Shown here: positions 34,713-43,443 of the stretch, in pieces
Layout of the letters: each line of letters starts with the position of its first letter
Numbering within the stretch: the stretch's first letter is position 1
Source of the DNA: CAZWDL01 sp964632995
GTDB lineage: Bacteria > Bacteroidota > Bacteroidia > Chitinophagales > Saprospiraceae
NCBI GenBank assembly: GCA_964632995.1
Contig: CAZWDL010000022.1
Location: forward strand, 1 to 64,000
Direction: 5' to 3'
DNA: 64,000 nucleotides
Position numbers and translations under genes: made by a program
Notes under the pieces: model-generated
The model's database searches: none
Seen by the model: only the letters and a program-made list of their open reading frames with translations
Told to the model about the DNA's origin: nothing

Positions 34713-35381
34713 CTAAAGTTTTTCTTCCCGGACGCGCCCGTCCAGTCTTCGCAGAACTGCCCGATCCACCACGTGTTTCCCCTCAAAGATGTCCACTCTG
34801 AAGTTCAGCTGCTGTTCTTCAATTAGTTGCCGGTGCGCCTGCAATCGCTCCTCCGTAAGAAAAGGATCTTTGGTCCCGTAGACAAAATGGAGCTTTTTGG
34901 AAGCGAAATAATCTGTATGCGGCTGATAATTCAGGTCTTCAGGAAGCAGACCGGCCCAGAGGACGAGGTGATCAAAACGGGGAAATTGCTGCATGATCCA
35001 GCGACAATGAGTGGCGCAACCCTGGGAAAAGCCGAAGAGGATGATCCGGACATCGGGCGCCAGCTGCGGAATAAAATGATCATACAGAGTTTGCAGGTAA
35101 CGCACATAATCCGCGATCTCGTCTAGGCGGTCTTCCCGGGTCATCCAGGAAGCCCCTACATCACCTGAGAAGCCTTTCCAGTAGAAGCGGGAAAATCCCT
35201 CCGGTGCGAGCACCAGGGTATCTTCGCGGCTTACTTCGGTAAATTTATGAACAAAGCTTTTGGCCAGCTGACCGTAACCGTGGCAGGCGATCCAGCAATA
35301 TTGAACTTGCGGACCGGGCTGTCCTAGCGTATAGTAGTGAGCTGTTTTGCGAACGGAAATGCTGTGGGCCTGTACTTTCAT
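34713..35381 (-). CDS. Alpha/beta-hydrolase, carboxylesterase/phospholipase type
   Basis: Protein of 222 residues without a signal peptide. It resembles the YpfH/phospholipase-carboxylesterase (Abhydrolase_2) group. The nucleophile elbow is GFSQGC with Ser119; the catalytic Asp is likely in YGTKDPFL and the His in EGKHVV. An N-terminal HGYGQ gives the oxyanion region. It overlaps the end of the upstream unknown gene by four bases (ATGA on the minus strand), so the two are translationally coupled. The natural ester is unknown. Confidence 0.8.
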   Translation of the reverse strand: MKVQAHSISVRKTAHYYTLGQPGPQVQYCWIACHGYGQLAKSFVHKFTEVSREDTLVLAPEGFSRFYWKGFSGDVGASWMTREDRLDEIADYVRYLQTLYDHFIPQLAPDVRIILFGFSQGCATHCRWIMQQFPRFDHLVLWAGLLPEDLNYQPHTDYFASKKLHFVYGTKDPFLTEERLQAHRQLIEEQQLNFRVDIFEGKHVVDRAVLRRLDGRVREEKL

Positions 35382-36313
35382 TGACGATTGCCGGTAATGT
35401 CCCGGGTGCGTTGATCCAGAATCGGCATAGGCCTGGGTGGTTCTTCCTGCATCTGATCCCAGATTTTATTCACGTGAACGAGTTCACCGTTTTCAATACG
35501 GAAACCTTCGTAGCTTCCGTCAGGGACATAAACAGGACCTTCTCCATACTGCCCACCCATCAGGATCAGATGATCAAAGACGATCATCTCCAGTGCGGCA
35601 TCGTAGTTTAGCCTGACCGAGGCTTCGGCAGAATACTCCAGACAAAGACGGTTTTTGAATTCCGGAGCCTTGCCTTCCTGCTGCATCTCAAAAACCGGCG
35701 CACCGAAAAGCGGCTTCCTCTCCTCATTGAACGTGAGTACTTCGAGGACTTTCCGGTTGCGGAAAAACTCAAAGCCATCGTAACCGAACAGCAGGTAATA
35801 CCGGCCGTTGGGACCGTCTACCTGTTTGATGTTGTAGTACACCGAACCATACCACTTTTCGGGTGGCAGAATTTCCTTTTCTACCTTTTCTACCTGAAAA
35901 GAGCGATCGATCAAAGGAAAGAGCGTCAGTTCGGGCGTATTCATTTGTATGGCTCCGTAGTAGCGGTAATCGTTCTGATCCACGTATAACTGCCAGGAAA
36001 ACACCCGGAAACTGCTATCCTGGGGATATTGGATAGATACGTTTTTTAAGCGTTCAAAAGGATATTCGAAAGAGTGTTCTTCCTTAAGGACCTGCACCAG
36101 AGAGGTAATCATCTTACGGCAGGCGGCGAAGCGTTCTTCCGGAACGGAGTCATTGATAACAGTGAATCCTAGCACGCCCAGCGTGTCTTCCACCTCATTC
36201 ATATACAACCTGCTTTCCTCAGAGAGCTGTCCGGCTTCCTGCGCCTCCGCCTGCTGCCAGCACAGCGGCAAAGCCAACAAGGCAATTATTCCTTTCATCC
36301 AGCGCTTCAACAT
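35378..36313 (-). CDS. Secreted protein of unknown function
   Basis: Protein of 311 residues that I do not recognise. Starting at the ATG at 36313 gives a clean signal peptide (MLKRWMKGIIALLALPLCW, then QQAEAQ); the frame is open upstream to 36517 but would overlap the VWA gene and hide the signal. The body is rich in aromatic residues and beta structure (SFRVFSWQLYVDQNDYRYYG, YYLLFGYDGFEFFRNRKVLE), with a Pro-rich end (EEPPRPMPILDQ). The last four bases overlap the start of the esterase gene. Conserved-looking pairs of this kind suggest a joint task, but nothing in the sequence names it. Confidence 0.7.
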   Translation of the reverse strand: MLKRWMKGIIALLALPLCWQQAEAQEAGQLSEESRLYMNEVEDTLGVLGFTVINDSVPEERFAACRKMITSLVQVLKEEHSFEYPFERLKNVSIQYPQDSSFRVFSWQLYVDQNDYRYYGAIQMNTPELTLFPLIDRSFQVEKVEKEILPPEKWYGSVYYNIKQVDGPNGRYYLLFGYDGFEFFRNRKVLEVLTFNEERKPLFGAPVFEMQQEGKAPEFKNRLCLEYSAEASVRLNYDAALEMIVFDHLILMGGQYGEGPVYVPDGSYEGFRIENGELVHVNKIWDQMQEEPPRPMPILDQRTRDITGNRQ

Positions 36314-36374
36314 AGTATTATTTGATTTTCTACTTCCAGTAACGCAGCTGCTACAGGGAAAATTGCCGCCGTGT

Positions 36375-37475
36375 TCATCGTCCGCCTCTGGATTTGTTGT
36401 TCTTGTAGTCCCGGAAAATAAATTCACCCAGCCCCTGCAGGCTGCTGTAAAAGGCCTTTCCATTATTGGCCTTAGTAAACTGATCGACAAAGCGGACCAG
36501 GTAGGGATCGCGGGCAATCATAAAGGTGGTGATGGGAATGTCCATTTTGCGACAGCGCATAGCCAGGCTCAGTGTGCGGTTCACAATCTTCCGGTCCAGT
36601 CCAAAGCTATTTTTGTAATAGCGCTTTCCCTTTTTGATACAGGTAGGTTTGCCGTCGGTGATCATGAAAATCTGCTTGTTGGGGTTGCGGCGACGGCGGA
36701 GTATATCCATAGCCAGCTCCAGGCCGGCAACGGTATTGGTATGGTACGGACCAACCTGTAGATAAGGCAGGTCTTTAACTTCAATTTGCCAGGCGTCGTT
36801 CCCGAAAACGAGCACATCGAGGGTATCTTTGGGAAAACGGGTGGTGATGTATTCGGAAAGCGCCATGGCTACTTTTTTGGCCGGCGTGATCCGGTCTTCC
36901 CCGTAGAGAATCATGGAATGAGAGATATCGATCATCAGCACCGTGCTCATTTGGCTTTGGTAGAAGGTTTCGTGAACCTCCAGATCTTTTTGCGTAAGCT
37001 GGAAATCATCGATGCCGTGGTTGATCTGTGCATTGCGCAGTGATTCAGATATGGCGAGATTATGCAGTTGGTCACCAAACTCATACGGACGCCGCTCGGA
37101 GGTGAACTCATCGCCGTTGCCCCCGAATTTGGTATCGTGATTGCCCCGCTTCGATTTTTTCAGATTATCGAATACATCATCCATTGCCTTTCGGCGAAGG
37201 GCGATTTCCATCTTGGCGGAAGGAACGAAGTTGGGATTTCCCTGCCCTTCTTGCTGAATATATCCCTTATCCATGAGATCCTGAATAAAGTCAGCCATGC
37301 CGTAATCCTCATCGGTCAGCCCGTATTCCTTATCCAGTTCGGTCAGCCAGGATAATGCTTCACTGACATCACCACTCGTGTAGATCAATAATTCCTGGAA
37401 TATCTTCAGCAGATTTTCAAAGTTGGCCTTGCCCATCTGCCCGGGCGTATATTCCGAAAATCGCCATCCAATCAT
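36375..37475 (-). CDS. VWA domain-containing protein
   Basis: Protein of 366 residues. The N-terminal about 170 residues are helical and unassigned. The C-terminal half is a von Willebrand factor A domain with an intact metal-adhesion site: DISHSM (Asp183, Ser185, Ser187), then a conserved Thr and the later Asp in MITDGKPT. There is no signal peptide or membrane helix, so it is cytoplasmic, as in the CoxE/YehP-like group. Such proteins usually pair with a MoxR-type AAA ATPase to remodel protein complexes, but no MoxR gene lies in the window. It is followed, on the same strand, by the unknown secreted protein after about 60 bases. Confidence 0.82.
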   Translation of the reverse strand: MIGWRFSEYTPGQMGKANFENLLKIFQELLIYTSGDVSEALSWLTELDKEYGLTDEDYGMADFIQDLMDKGYIQQEGQGNPNFVPSAKMEIALRRKAMDDVFDNLKKSKRGNHDTKFGGNGDEFTSERRPYEFGDQLHNLAISESLRNAQINHGIDDFQLTQKDLEVHETFYQSQMSTVLMIDISHSMILYGEDRITPAKKVAMALSEYITTRFPKDTLDVLVFGNDAWQIEVKDLPYLQVGPYHTNTVAGLELAMDILRRRRNPNKQIFMITDGKPTCIKKGKRYYKNSFGLDRKIVNRTLSLAMRCRKMDIPITTFMIARDPYLVRFVDQFTKANNGKAFYSSLQGLGEFIFRDYKNNKSRGGR

Positions 37476-37560
37476 TGCGTATTCTTTAATTTGACATCCT
37501 GCCCGGATAAAACGGAGTATTAGCGGCCGGACAGATAAAATCCTTAATTTCCACTGTACT

Positions 37561-37593
37561 AAAAATAAGAAGGCCTTGAAAAAAGTTCAAGGC
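37561..37593 (-). terminator. Terminator of the peroxiredoxin-like gene
   Basis: Arms GCCTTGAA (37573-37580) and TTCAAGGC (37586-37593) with a five-base loop; on the minus strand the stem is followed by CTTCTTATTTTT. It lies 70 bases after the stop of the gene at 37663. Confidence 0.6.
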
Positions 37594-37662
37594 GCTCCAC
37601 AAGAATATTTCTTTTTCAGCTCAGCGAGGTGTGATTAATAAGTGTCGGATATCGCACGTCGC

Positions 37663-38217
37663 TCAGTCGATTCCGCAGCATTCCACGAGCTTGAGATAAT
37701 CAGGGCGGTCACTGGCTAATTTGTGGATAAAACTATCTTTGATTTCATTATCCTTGATGACAAAGACCCCCGGCATCTGGAAACCGTCACCAAGCATGGG
37801 GCCTACGCCGTGACCTTCCATTACACCTGCCTGGAAGCCGCGAATCCAGGATTGCAAACCAAATAATTGTGTAAAATTACCTTTAACCAGGCCGAAAGCC
37901 TGGTAGTATTTCCGCTCCGGATCACTAATATGAGTGACGTCTTCCAGGTCGTAGCGATTGAAATAACGTTCTGCCGTCTCGTTGTCGGTCATGTGGACAA
38001 AGACAATTTTCACACCGTCGGCCTCGAGCTTCTCCCGGCGACCCGCAATATCCGCCAGGGCTTCCCGGCAAAAAGTGCATCCGAAGTGACGCAGAAAGAT
38101 CAGGAGGACAGGGCACTTCTTGGACAAGGCACTCAGAGACTCCCCCTCGTTGGTGACCATATGGTTTGAAATCTCTGCATCCGCTTTTGCTGCGATCATG
38201 AGTGAAAAGTTTATCAT
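37663..38217 (-). CDS. Peroxiredoxin-like (AhpC/TSA, SelL-related) protein
   Basis: Protein of 184 residues with a thioredoxin-like fold. The redox motif is GCTFCREAL (Cys-x-x-Cys) after a hydrophobic strand (CPVLLIFLRHF), matching the AhpC/TSA 'peroxiredoxin-like' group related to SelL/PRXL2. The fold continues through VKIVFVHMTDNE and ends with PGVFVIKDNEIKDSFIH. There is no signal peptide. Family members reduce peroxides or act as thiol oxidoreductases; the partner reductant is not visible here. A start seven residues in (38199) is possible. The C-terminus has an extra CCGID tail with two adjacent Cys. Confidence 0.75.
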   Translation of the reverse strand: MINFSLMIAAKADAEISNHMVTNEGESLSALSKKCPVLLIFLRHFGCTFCREALADIAGRREKLEADGVKIVFVHMTDNETAERYFNRYDLEDVTHISDPERKYYQAFGLVKGNFTQLFGLQSWIRGFQAGVMEGHGVGPMLGDGFQMPGVFVIKDNEIKDSFIHKLASDRPDYLKLVECCGID

Positions 38218-38405
38218 GCCTGTGAAAAAGCCCCGCTGGGCAACAACACTTCAACGATGAAATGTAAAACGCCAAGGCAAAGAAAATAGTTTAGTGCTCC
38301 TGCAGAATAAGCTTTCGGCGTTCGTACACTTTGTTGAAAGGTAAGATTTCGGTCAGAAAATTTCAACTGAAGATGACAAAATTTGAAAAAATGCCGGGTA
38401 TTGAC

Positions 38406-38444
38406 AAAAAAAATCACTCCGGCAGCTGGCAGCTGCCGGAGTGA
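38406..38444 (-). terminator. Rho-independent terminator of mdh
   Basis: Perfect 14-bp arms (38414-38427 and 38431-38444) with a three-base loop, followed on the minus strand by an A-T step and a run of U (38406-38413). It lies 25 bases after the mdh stop. Confidence 0.85.
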
Positions 38445-38468
38445 AGATGGCTTACTGTCGGCAGGGTA

Positions 38469-39401
38469 TCAGACTTCCATATTGTCGAACACTTCCATAA
38501 CGGACCGCACGTGGTCAGCAGAGGTGTTGAGCAGCTCTTTTTCCTCCTCATTGAGTTGCAGCTCGATGATATCGACAATACCCTCCTGGCCTAGTTTCAC
38601 CGGTACGCCCAGGTAAATATCGCTCAGGCCGTACTCACCGTTGAGCAGAACACAGCAGGGGAAAATACGATTTTCATCGCGCAAAATCGTTTCCACCATC
38701 TGCGCCGCGGCAGCGCCGGGGGCATACCAGGCGGAGGTGCCCATCAGCTGCACGAGTTCGCCCCCCCCTTTCTTCGTCCGGTCCACGATTCCGTTCAGGC
38801 GTTCTTCATCGATTAACTCGGTGACGGGAATACCGGCAACAGTTGTATACCGGGGAAGAGGTACCATCGTATCCCCATGACCACCCAGCAGCAAGGCCTG
38901 GATATCTTTGGGGGAAACATGTAGAATTTCGGACAGGAAAGCCCGGTAGCGGGCGGTATCAAGGATGCCGGCCATACCGAATACCCGGCTGGAGGGCAAC
39001 CCGGAAGCCTCGTGGGCGGCATAGGTCATCACATCGAGGGGATTGGACACCACGATGATGATCGGATTTTCGGAGTGCTCCATGATGGATTTGGTGACTC
39101 CGTTCACGATCTTGGCATTGGTCGATATCAGGTCATCGCGGCTCATTCCGGGCTTGCGGGGCACCCCGGCCGTAATGACGACGATATCAGAGTCGGCCGT
39201 CTCTTTGTAATCTTCCGTACCGATCAGGTGGGTACTATAGTAATCGATGGGAGCCTGCTGCCAGCTATCCAGCGCTTTGCCGCGAGCCAGGTCCCCCTGG
39301 ATATCCAGCATAACAACTTCCTTGACGAGGTCCTTATGGGCCAAGACATTGACACAGGTGGCGCCGACGTTTCCGGCTCCAACAACAGTTACTTTACTCA
39401 T
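38469..39401 (-). CDS. mdh: Malate dehydrogenase
   Basis: Protein of 310 residues of the LDH-like malate dehydrogenase type. It interconverts malate and oxaloacetate with NAD in the TCA cycle. The NAD motif is VVGAGNVGATC, the catalytic His is His175 in LLGGHGDTMVP, and Arg82 in GVPRKPGMSRDDL (with Arg88) marks malate rather than lactate specificity. It is flanked by a strong terminator and by a 400-base upstream region with a candidate -7 box (39648-39655), so it is transcribed alone, with a long leader if that box is used. Confidence 0.95.
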   Translation of the reverse strand: MSKVTVVGAGNVGATCVNVLAHKDLVKEVVMLDIQGDLARGKALDSWQQAPIDYYSTHLIGTEDYKETADSDIVVITAGVPRKPGMSRDDLISTNAKIVNGVTKSIMEHSENPIIIVVSNPLDVMTYAAHEASGLPSSRVFGMAGILDTARYRAFLSEILHVSPKDIQALLLGGHGDTMVPLPRYTTVAGIPVTELIDEERLNGIVDRTKKGGGELVQLMGTSAWYAPGAAAAQMVETILRDENRIFPCCVLLNGEYGLSDIYLGVPVKLGQEGIVDIIELQLNEEEKELLNTSADHVRSVMEVFDNMEV

Positions 39402-39647
39402 AATATAGCGATAATTTGGTGTTTATAGTTCAATTTATGGACTTAAGGATCTTTGCACCGTGGGCTTTATCTCTTTCAGACGAAAGAGTTCTTTTCTTCC
39501 TTTCAGGAGTTGAGCTGTTTTAGCATATTTGTCACAAACAGACGTTTTTTTACTGAAGCCTCTAGAACATCACTCAGCCTAGTGCGTATACTTAAAGGAA
39601 ACATTCATCCCTATGTTCACTCTCTTCACCCTATTTTCAGTATGCTG

Positions 39648-39655
39648 CAAAAGTA
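39648..39655 (-). promoter_or_regulatory. Candidate -7 box for mdh
   Basis: Minus-strand TACTTTTG fits TAnnTTTG but lies 247 bases upstream of the mdh ATG. No -33 TTTG is seen at the usual distance. Confidence 0.35.
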
Positions 39656-39733
39656 GCTAATTTTAACAGCTTTGGGGGCATAGTAACCGAAGATTTGTCG
39701 CTCTTTATCCAACTGTAACGCAATTTTATTTAC

Positions 39734-39741
39734 TATTTTTG
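39734..39741 (+). promoter_or_regulatory. Predicted -7 box for the metalloprotease gene
   Basis: TATTTTTG fits TAnnTTTG, 59 bases before the ATG at 39801. The region is very AT-rich, which lowers the weight of the match. Confidence 0.4.
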
Positions 39742-39800
39742 TCTCGCTTTAAGCAAAATACCAGTACGCGACTTAGAATAGATTTAAACCATATTACACA

Positions 39801-41324
39801 ATGAATAGAACCTTTTGCTTTATTTTATTTTTGATACTGGGCAGCCTGTCCGCTTTACACAGCCAGGAGCAGGTCGTCTGCGGCACTTCCGGAGAGATCG
39901 CCAAGGAACTGTCCGAACGCCTTTTGAAAAATAAAATCCATGCCGATGCTAATCCAGTAAGTCTGCGTTCTACACAGTACGTTCCAACCAAGTTTCATCT
40001 GGTCGCCAGAAACGACGGATCAGGAAGACCTTCTATTCAAAAGGTGCTGAACGAGCTCTGTTTTATGAACAGCATTCTGGCAGAATTCGACATTCAACTG
40101 TTCATCAATGACGGGTTCAACTTTCTCAATAATACTGCCGTTTTCAACGATCCGATAAAGACGGAAAACACCATCATGGCCTTTAACCGCGATCGAAATG
40201 CCATGAATATTTTTGTCGTGGGCAATGCCGATTTCAACGATGATGACAACAGCGTCGTACTCGGCTATTATTCACCTTTCAACGACCTGGTAGTGATCAA
40301 CCAAAGCCAGTTGGGCGGCTCTTCCAAAGCGCTCACCCACGAGGTAGGCCACTTCTTCAGCCTGCTGCATACCCATAACGGCTGGGATTCCGAGCCCTGG
40401 ACAGAAAGTGTGGGCAACCCGGCTCCCGCTATTGCCCCCGACGGTGTGCCTACTGAAAGAATGGACGGCAGCAACTGTGAAAATGCCGGCGACTACATCT
40501 GTGATACGCCCCCCGATTACAACGGCTTTGGATATCCCAGCTGTGATTATACTCTTGGCGCGCGGGATCCCGACAGCGTGCTCATCGACCCGGCCGAGGC
40601 TAATATTATGAGCTATTTTCTCCGGGGTTGTTCTCCTTCCGAATTCTTCTTTTCGGATGAACAAAAAAGGCTGATGCGTGCCGACCTGGCTTCCAGCGGC
40701 CGCAATTACCTGCGCGGGCATTCTTTTTCGCCGCAAAGCATTGACAATGCGCCCCAACTTCTTTCTCCCAACGACGGCGAAGAAGCCCCGGGCGGAGATG
40801 GAACGGTCAGACTGGAATGGACAGCCGTTGCCGGTGCTAAAGAATATATTGTCGAGGTTGGCCGGGTTCCCTCCTTCTCCATACAGCCGATACAGGCAAC
40901 CATAACAGATAATTTCTTCGATGTAAGTGGCCTGGAGATAGGCCGGCGATACTTCTGGCGGGTCCGACCATTCAATGAGTACGCTACCTGCCCCGAACTC
41001 ACTGCCACGGTTCAATCTTTCACCGTTAGCCAAAGCACTGCTGTAAGTACCATCGGGTTTCTGGAAAACTGGTCCATCAGTCCGAATCCTGTGAAGCGCG
41101 ATCAGGAACTTTATTTACAGCTCAGCACCTCCCAGCGTTTCGAAGCGGACCTGAACCTGTTCAGTATCTCCGGTCAGCAAGTCAGACATCTGCGGCGGGA
41201 ACGCTTCAGCTCCGGTAGTAACCGCCTCGCGATCCCCGTCGATGGGCTTACCCCGGGCGTCTATCTGCTCTCCCTTTCCACGGAAGCAGGCCGGATGAAT
41301 CAACGTATCGTGATTATGGAATAA
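39801..41324 (+). CDS. Secreted metzincin-type metalloprotease with T9SS sorting domain
   Basis: Protein of 507 residues. The signal peptide (CFILFLILGSLSALHS) is followed by a zinc protease domain resembling the M43 pappalysin/cytophagalysin group. Zinc site: HEVGHFFSLLH with His180, Glu181, His184 and His190. The usual Gly at the eighth position is Ser here. The Met-turn is in EANIMSYF. Paired Cys (NCENAGDYICDTPP) suit an extracellular enzyme. A fibronectin III-like domain (about residues 325-415) and a type A T9SS C-terminal sorting domain (SISPNPVKRDQELYLQL to the end VYLLSLSTEAGRMNQRIVIM) follow. It should be exported through the outer membrane by T9SS and anchored or released. Confidence 0.87.
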   Translation: MNRTFCFILFLILGSLSALHSQEQVVCGTSGEIAKELSERLLKNKIHADANPVSLRSTQYVPTKFHLVARNDGSGRPSIQKVLNELCFMNSILAEFDIQLFINDGFNFLNNTAVFNDPIKTENTIMAFNRDRNAMNIFVVGNADFNDDDNSVVLGYYSPFNDLVVINQSQLGGSSKALTHEVGHFFSLLHTHNGWDSEPWTESVGNPAPAIAPDGVPTERMDGSNCENAGDYICDTPPDYNGFGYPSCDYTLGARDPDSVLIDPAEANIMSYFLRGCSPSEFFFSDEQKRLMRADLASSGRNYLRGHSFSPQSIDNAPQLLSPNDGEEAPGGDGTVRLEWTAVAGAKEYIVEVGRVPSFSIQPIQATITDNFFDVSGLEIGRRYFWRVRPFNEYATCPELTATVQSFTVSQSTAVSTIGFLENWSISPNPVKRDQELYLQLSTSQRFEADLNLFSISGQQVRHLRRERFSSGSNRLAIPVDGLTPGVYLLSLSTEAGRMNQRIVIME

Positions 41325-41328
41325 TGGA

Positions 41329-41385
41329 AAATGAGAAATAAGAAATCCGAAAGCTGGGAGATTTCGGATTTCTTATTTCTCATTT
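41329..41385. terminator. 24-bp perfect hairpin, bidirectional terminator
   Basis: Perfect 24-base arms (41329-41352 and 41362-41385) around a nine-base loop, between the convergent metalloprotease and DUF4442 genes. The arms are purine-rich on one side and T/C-rich on the other. Related short blocks continue into the DUF4442 3' end. Confidence 0.75.
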
Positions 41386-41390
41386 CTTAT

Positions 41391-41912
41391 TTAGGATTTC
41401 TTTTTGAATGACCAGCGAAAGCGAATGCGGGAAACGACCTCGCCGCTAGCCTGCACCCCTGTGCTATTGACCACCACCTCCTGCCCTTCTCCGCTCTCGA
41501 TGGCCCGCTGCACCGCCTCCAGGATCTTGTCACCTTCCGTGCAGATGAAGGTAGTTTTTGAATCTGCTTTTTTAACGAATTCAGCCTCCACGCCGGTAAT
41601 CAGCATGGAGACAGGTCCACGCCCCCGGATGGCAATGGTCGCCAACAGACCAGTCGACAGTTCTGCCGCGCCGCACTGTGCGGCAAAGTAAATGGAACGG
41701 AACGGATTCTGGGTACGCCAGCCGTAGGGCAGGGTTACTTCACAACGCTGGGGACTTGCGTTGGCAACCCTGACGCCCCAAAAAATGAGGCTGGGCAGTT
41801 TCTTCCAAAAGTACAGACGCATTTTCCAGGAACTGTTGAGGTCCTTGACATATTGCTTGACCTGCGGATCCTCAGGATTGAATCTCCCGTTGACTGATAC
41901 ACTTTTTTCCAT
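41391..41912 (-). CDS. DUF4442 hotdog-fold protein (thioesterase-like)
   Basis: Protein of 173 residues from the ATG encoding MEKSVSVNGRF; a longer reading to a TTG at 41981 has no support. It matches the DUF4442 group of hotdog-fold proteins, related to acyl-CoA thioesterases such as the YiiD C-terminal domain. The fold is shown by LPYGWRTQNPFRSIYFAAQC followed by a hydrophobic helix (AAELSTGLLATIAI) and beta strands with VSMLITGVEAEFVKKA. No catalytic residue can be named with confidence. Its 3' end abuts the 24-bp hairpin. Confidence 0.72.
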   Translation of the reverse strand: MEKSVSVNGRFNPEDPQVKQYVKDLNSSWKMRLYFWKKLPSLIFWGVRVANASPQRCEVTLPYGWRTQNPFRSIYFAAQCGAAELSTGLLATIAIRGRGPVSMLITGVEAEFVKKADSKTTFICTEGDKILEAVQRAIESGEGQEVVVNSTGVQASGEVVSRIRFRWSFKKKS

Positions 41913-42055
41913 AAAGGCAACTTCGCGTTCGCTTGAATACCGGAATGCTCCGGCATCACTAAAGTTAGGTGTTTTTTGCAAATAAAAAATTCATTGCCCA
42001 TTCAATCCTCTGATCCTTCCATCCCCCAATCCTTAGTTATATCAAAACTCTTTAT

Positions 42056-42063
42056 TACTTTTG
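42056..42063 (+). promoter_or_regulatory. Predicted -7 box of sucC
   Basis: TACTTTTG fits TAnnTTTG, 39 bases before the sucC ATG at 42103. No strong -33 element. Confidence 0.5.
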
Positions 42064-42102
42064 GGACCATCTTACAAATCCGAATCAAATTCTGCTTCCA
42101 AT

Positions 42103-43308
42103 ATGAACCTTCACGAATACCAAGGTAAAAAATTACTGAAAGATTACGGTGTGAATATCCAGGAGGGCTACGTAGCCACTTCCGTGGAAGAAGCCGTAGA
42201 GGCCTACCATAAACTCCGCAAAGAAACCGGCCATGACACGGTGGTCGTCAAAGCCCAGATCCACGCCGGCGGCCGGGGCAAGGGCGGCGGCGTCAAGCTG
42301 GCGAAAAACCCCGACGAGCTGAAAGAACACGCCGATAACATACTCGGTATGATGCTCAAAACTCCACAGACGCCGGGAGGTATGGAAGGCCCCGGCAAAC
42401 TGGTGCGAAAAATACTCATTGCCGAAGATGCCTACGCCCCTGATTTTGATGCCAACGAAGAAATCTACGTCTCCATCCTGATGGATCGCGAGCGAAAATG
42501 CAATGTCATTATTTACTCGACGGAAGGGGGAATGGACATCGAAGAGGTAGCGGAAAAAACACCGCATCTCGTTCATAAGGAATACATTGACCCGGCCCTG
42601 GGGCTTCGTTCTTTCCAGGCCCGCAAAGTAGCTTTCAATCTCGGCCTCAGCGGCAAAGCCTTCAAGGGAATGGTCAAATTTATCACTAACCTGTATAAAG
42701 CCTTTGTCGGCTCCGATGCCTCCCTTTTCGAAATCAACCCCTGCCTGCACACCGGTGACGATCGCATACTCGCCGTCGATTGTAAGGTTACCCTCGACGA
42801 CAATTCCCTGTTTCGCCATCCCGACCTCGCAGAAATGCGCGATACCAGCGAGGAGGACCCAACCGAGGTAGAAGCAAAAAACTACGGCCTCAGCTATATC
42901 AACCTGGACGGCAATGTCGGCTGTATGGTCAACGGCGCCGGACTGGCCATGGCCACGATGGACATCATTAAACTCTCCGGCGGCGAACCGGCCAATTTTC
43001 TCGACGTAGGAGGCACCGCTGACGCCAAGCGCGTAGAACAAGCCTTCCGCATCATCCTGCGGGATCCCAGCGTCAAAGCTATCCTGATCAACATCTTCGG
43101 CGGCATTGTCCGCTGCGACCGCGTAGCTCAGGGCGTCATCGATGCTTACAAAAATCTCGGCAATATCGAAGTGCCGATCATCGTGCGCCTGCAAGGCACC
43201 AATGCCGACATCGCTAAAAAGATGATCGATGAATCAGGGCTGGCCGTCCATTCAGCCATCGCGCTGCAGGAAGCCGCCGACCTGGTCCACGAAGTACTGG
43301 AAGATTAA
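42103..43308 (+). CDS. sucC: Succinate-CoA ligase (ADP-forming), beta subunit
   Basis: Protein of 401 residues from [10 protein letters not shown], the classic SucC start. With the alpha subunit SucD it converts succinyl-CoA to succinate and makes ATP in the TCA cycle. The ATP-grasp fold is shown by [20 protein letters not shown] and FEINPCL; the C-terminal CoA-ligase part carries [15 protein letters not shown] and [11 protein letters not shown]. sucD is not beside it: a strong terminator follows directly, so sucC is transcribed alone. A long antisense frame at 42133-43194 is a shadow. Confidence 0.96.
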   Translation: MNLHEYQGKKLLKDYGVNIQEGYVATSVEEAVEAYHKLRKETGHDTVVVKAQIHAGGRGKGGGVKLAKNPDELKEHADNILGMMLKTPQTPGGMEGPGKLVRKILIAEDAYAPDFDANEEIYVSILMDRERKCNVIIYSTEGGMDIEEVAEKTPHLVHKEYIDPALGLRSFQARKVAFNLGLSGKAFKGMVKFITNLYKAFVGSDASLFEINPCLHTGDDRILAVDCKVTLDDNSLFRHPDLAEMRDTSEEDPTEVEAKNYGLSYINLDGNVGCMVNGAGLAMATMDIIKLSGGEPANFLDVGGTADAKRVEQAFRIILRDPSVKAILINIFGGIVRCDRVAQGVIDAYKNLGNIEVPIIVRLQGTNADIAKKMIDESGLAVHSAIALQEAADLVHEVLED

Positions 43309-43346
43309 ACTTGTTGCATACACCCTCAGAGAACACCTAATCAGAA

Positions 43347-43382
43347 AACCCTGCCCGGCGAACGCCGGCGCAGGGTTTTTTT
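43347..43382 (+). terminator. Rho-independent terminator of sucC
   Basis: AACCCTGCCCGGCG (43347-43360) pairs with CGCCGGCGCAGGGTT (43363-43377) with one bulged base, followed by a run of seven T ending at 43382. It lies about 40 bases after the sucC stop. Confidence 0.85.
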
Positions 43383-43443
43383 CTAGGTGCTGGATGCTTA
43401 GCTCCGCTAGCCCTGGCGACTGCCGGCTGGATACCTTCTTCCT

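Larger units (their letters stand above)
39402..39800. other. Divergent intergenic region mdh / metalloprotease
   Basis: About 400 bases. It holds a small hairpin CTCTTTC/GAAAGAG (39471-39488), a minus-strand -7 box at 39648-39655 and a plus-strand -7 box at 39734-39741. The short frame at 39453-39656 has no protein-like features. If the minus box is used, mdh has a leader of about 240 bases with room for control elements. Confidence 0.5.

Noticed and set aside
35466..35481. CACGTG-centred sequence resembling a ParB parS site
   Set aside because: The core TTCACGTGAA is there but outer bases differ (about 12 of 16 match) and it lies inside a gene 19 kb from parB. Other CACGTG sites match even less.
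39453..39656. 67-codon frame upstream of the metalloprotease
   Set aside because: Composition unlike a protein, overlaps a likely promoter region, no family match.
42133..43194. 353-codon open frame opposite sucC
   Set aside because: sucC is unmistakable; the antisense frame has no family features.
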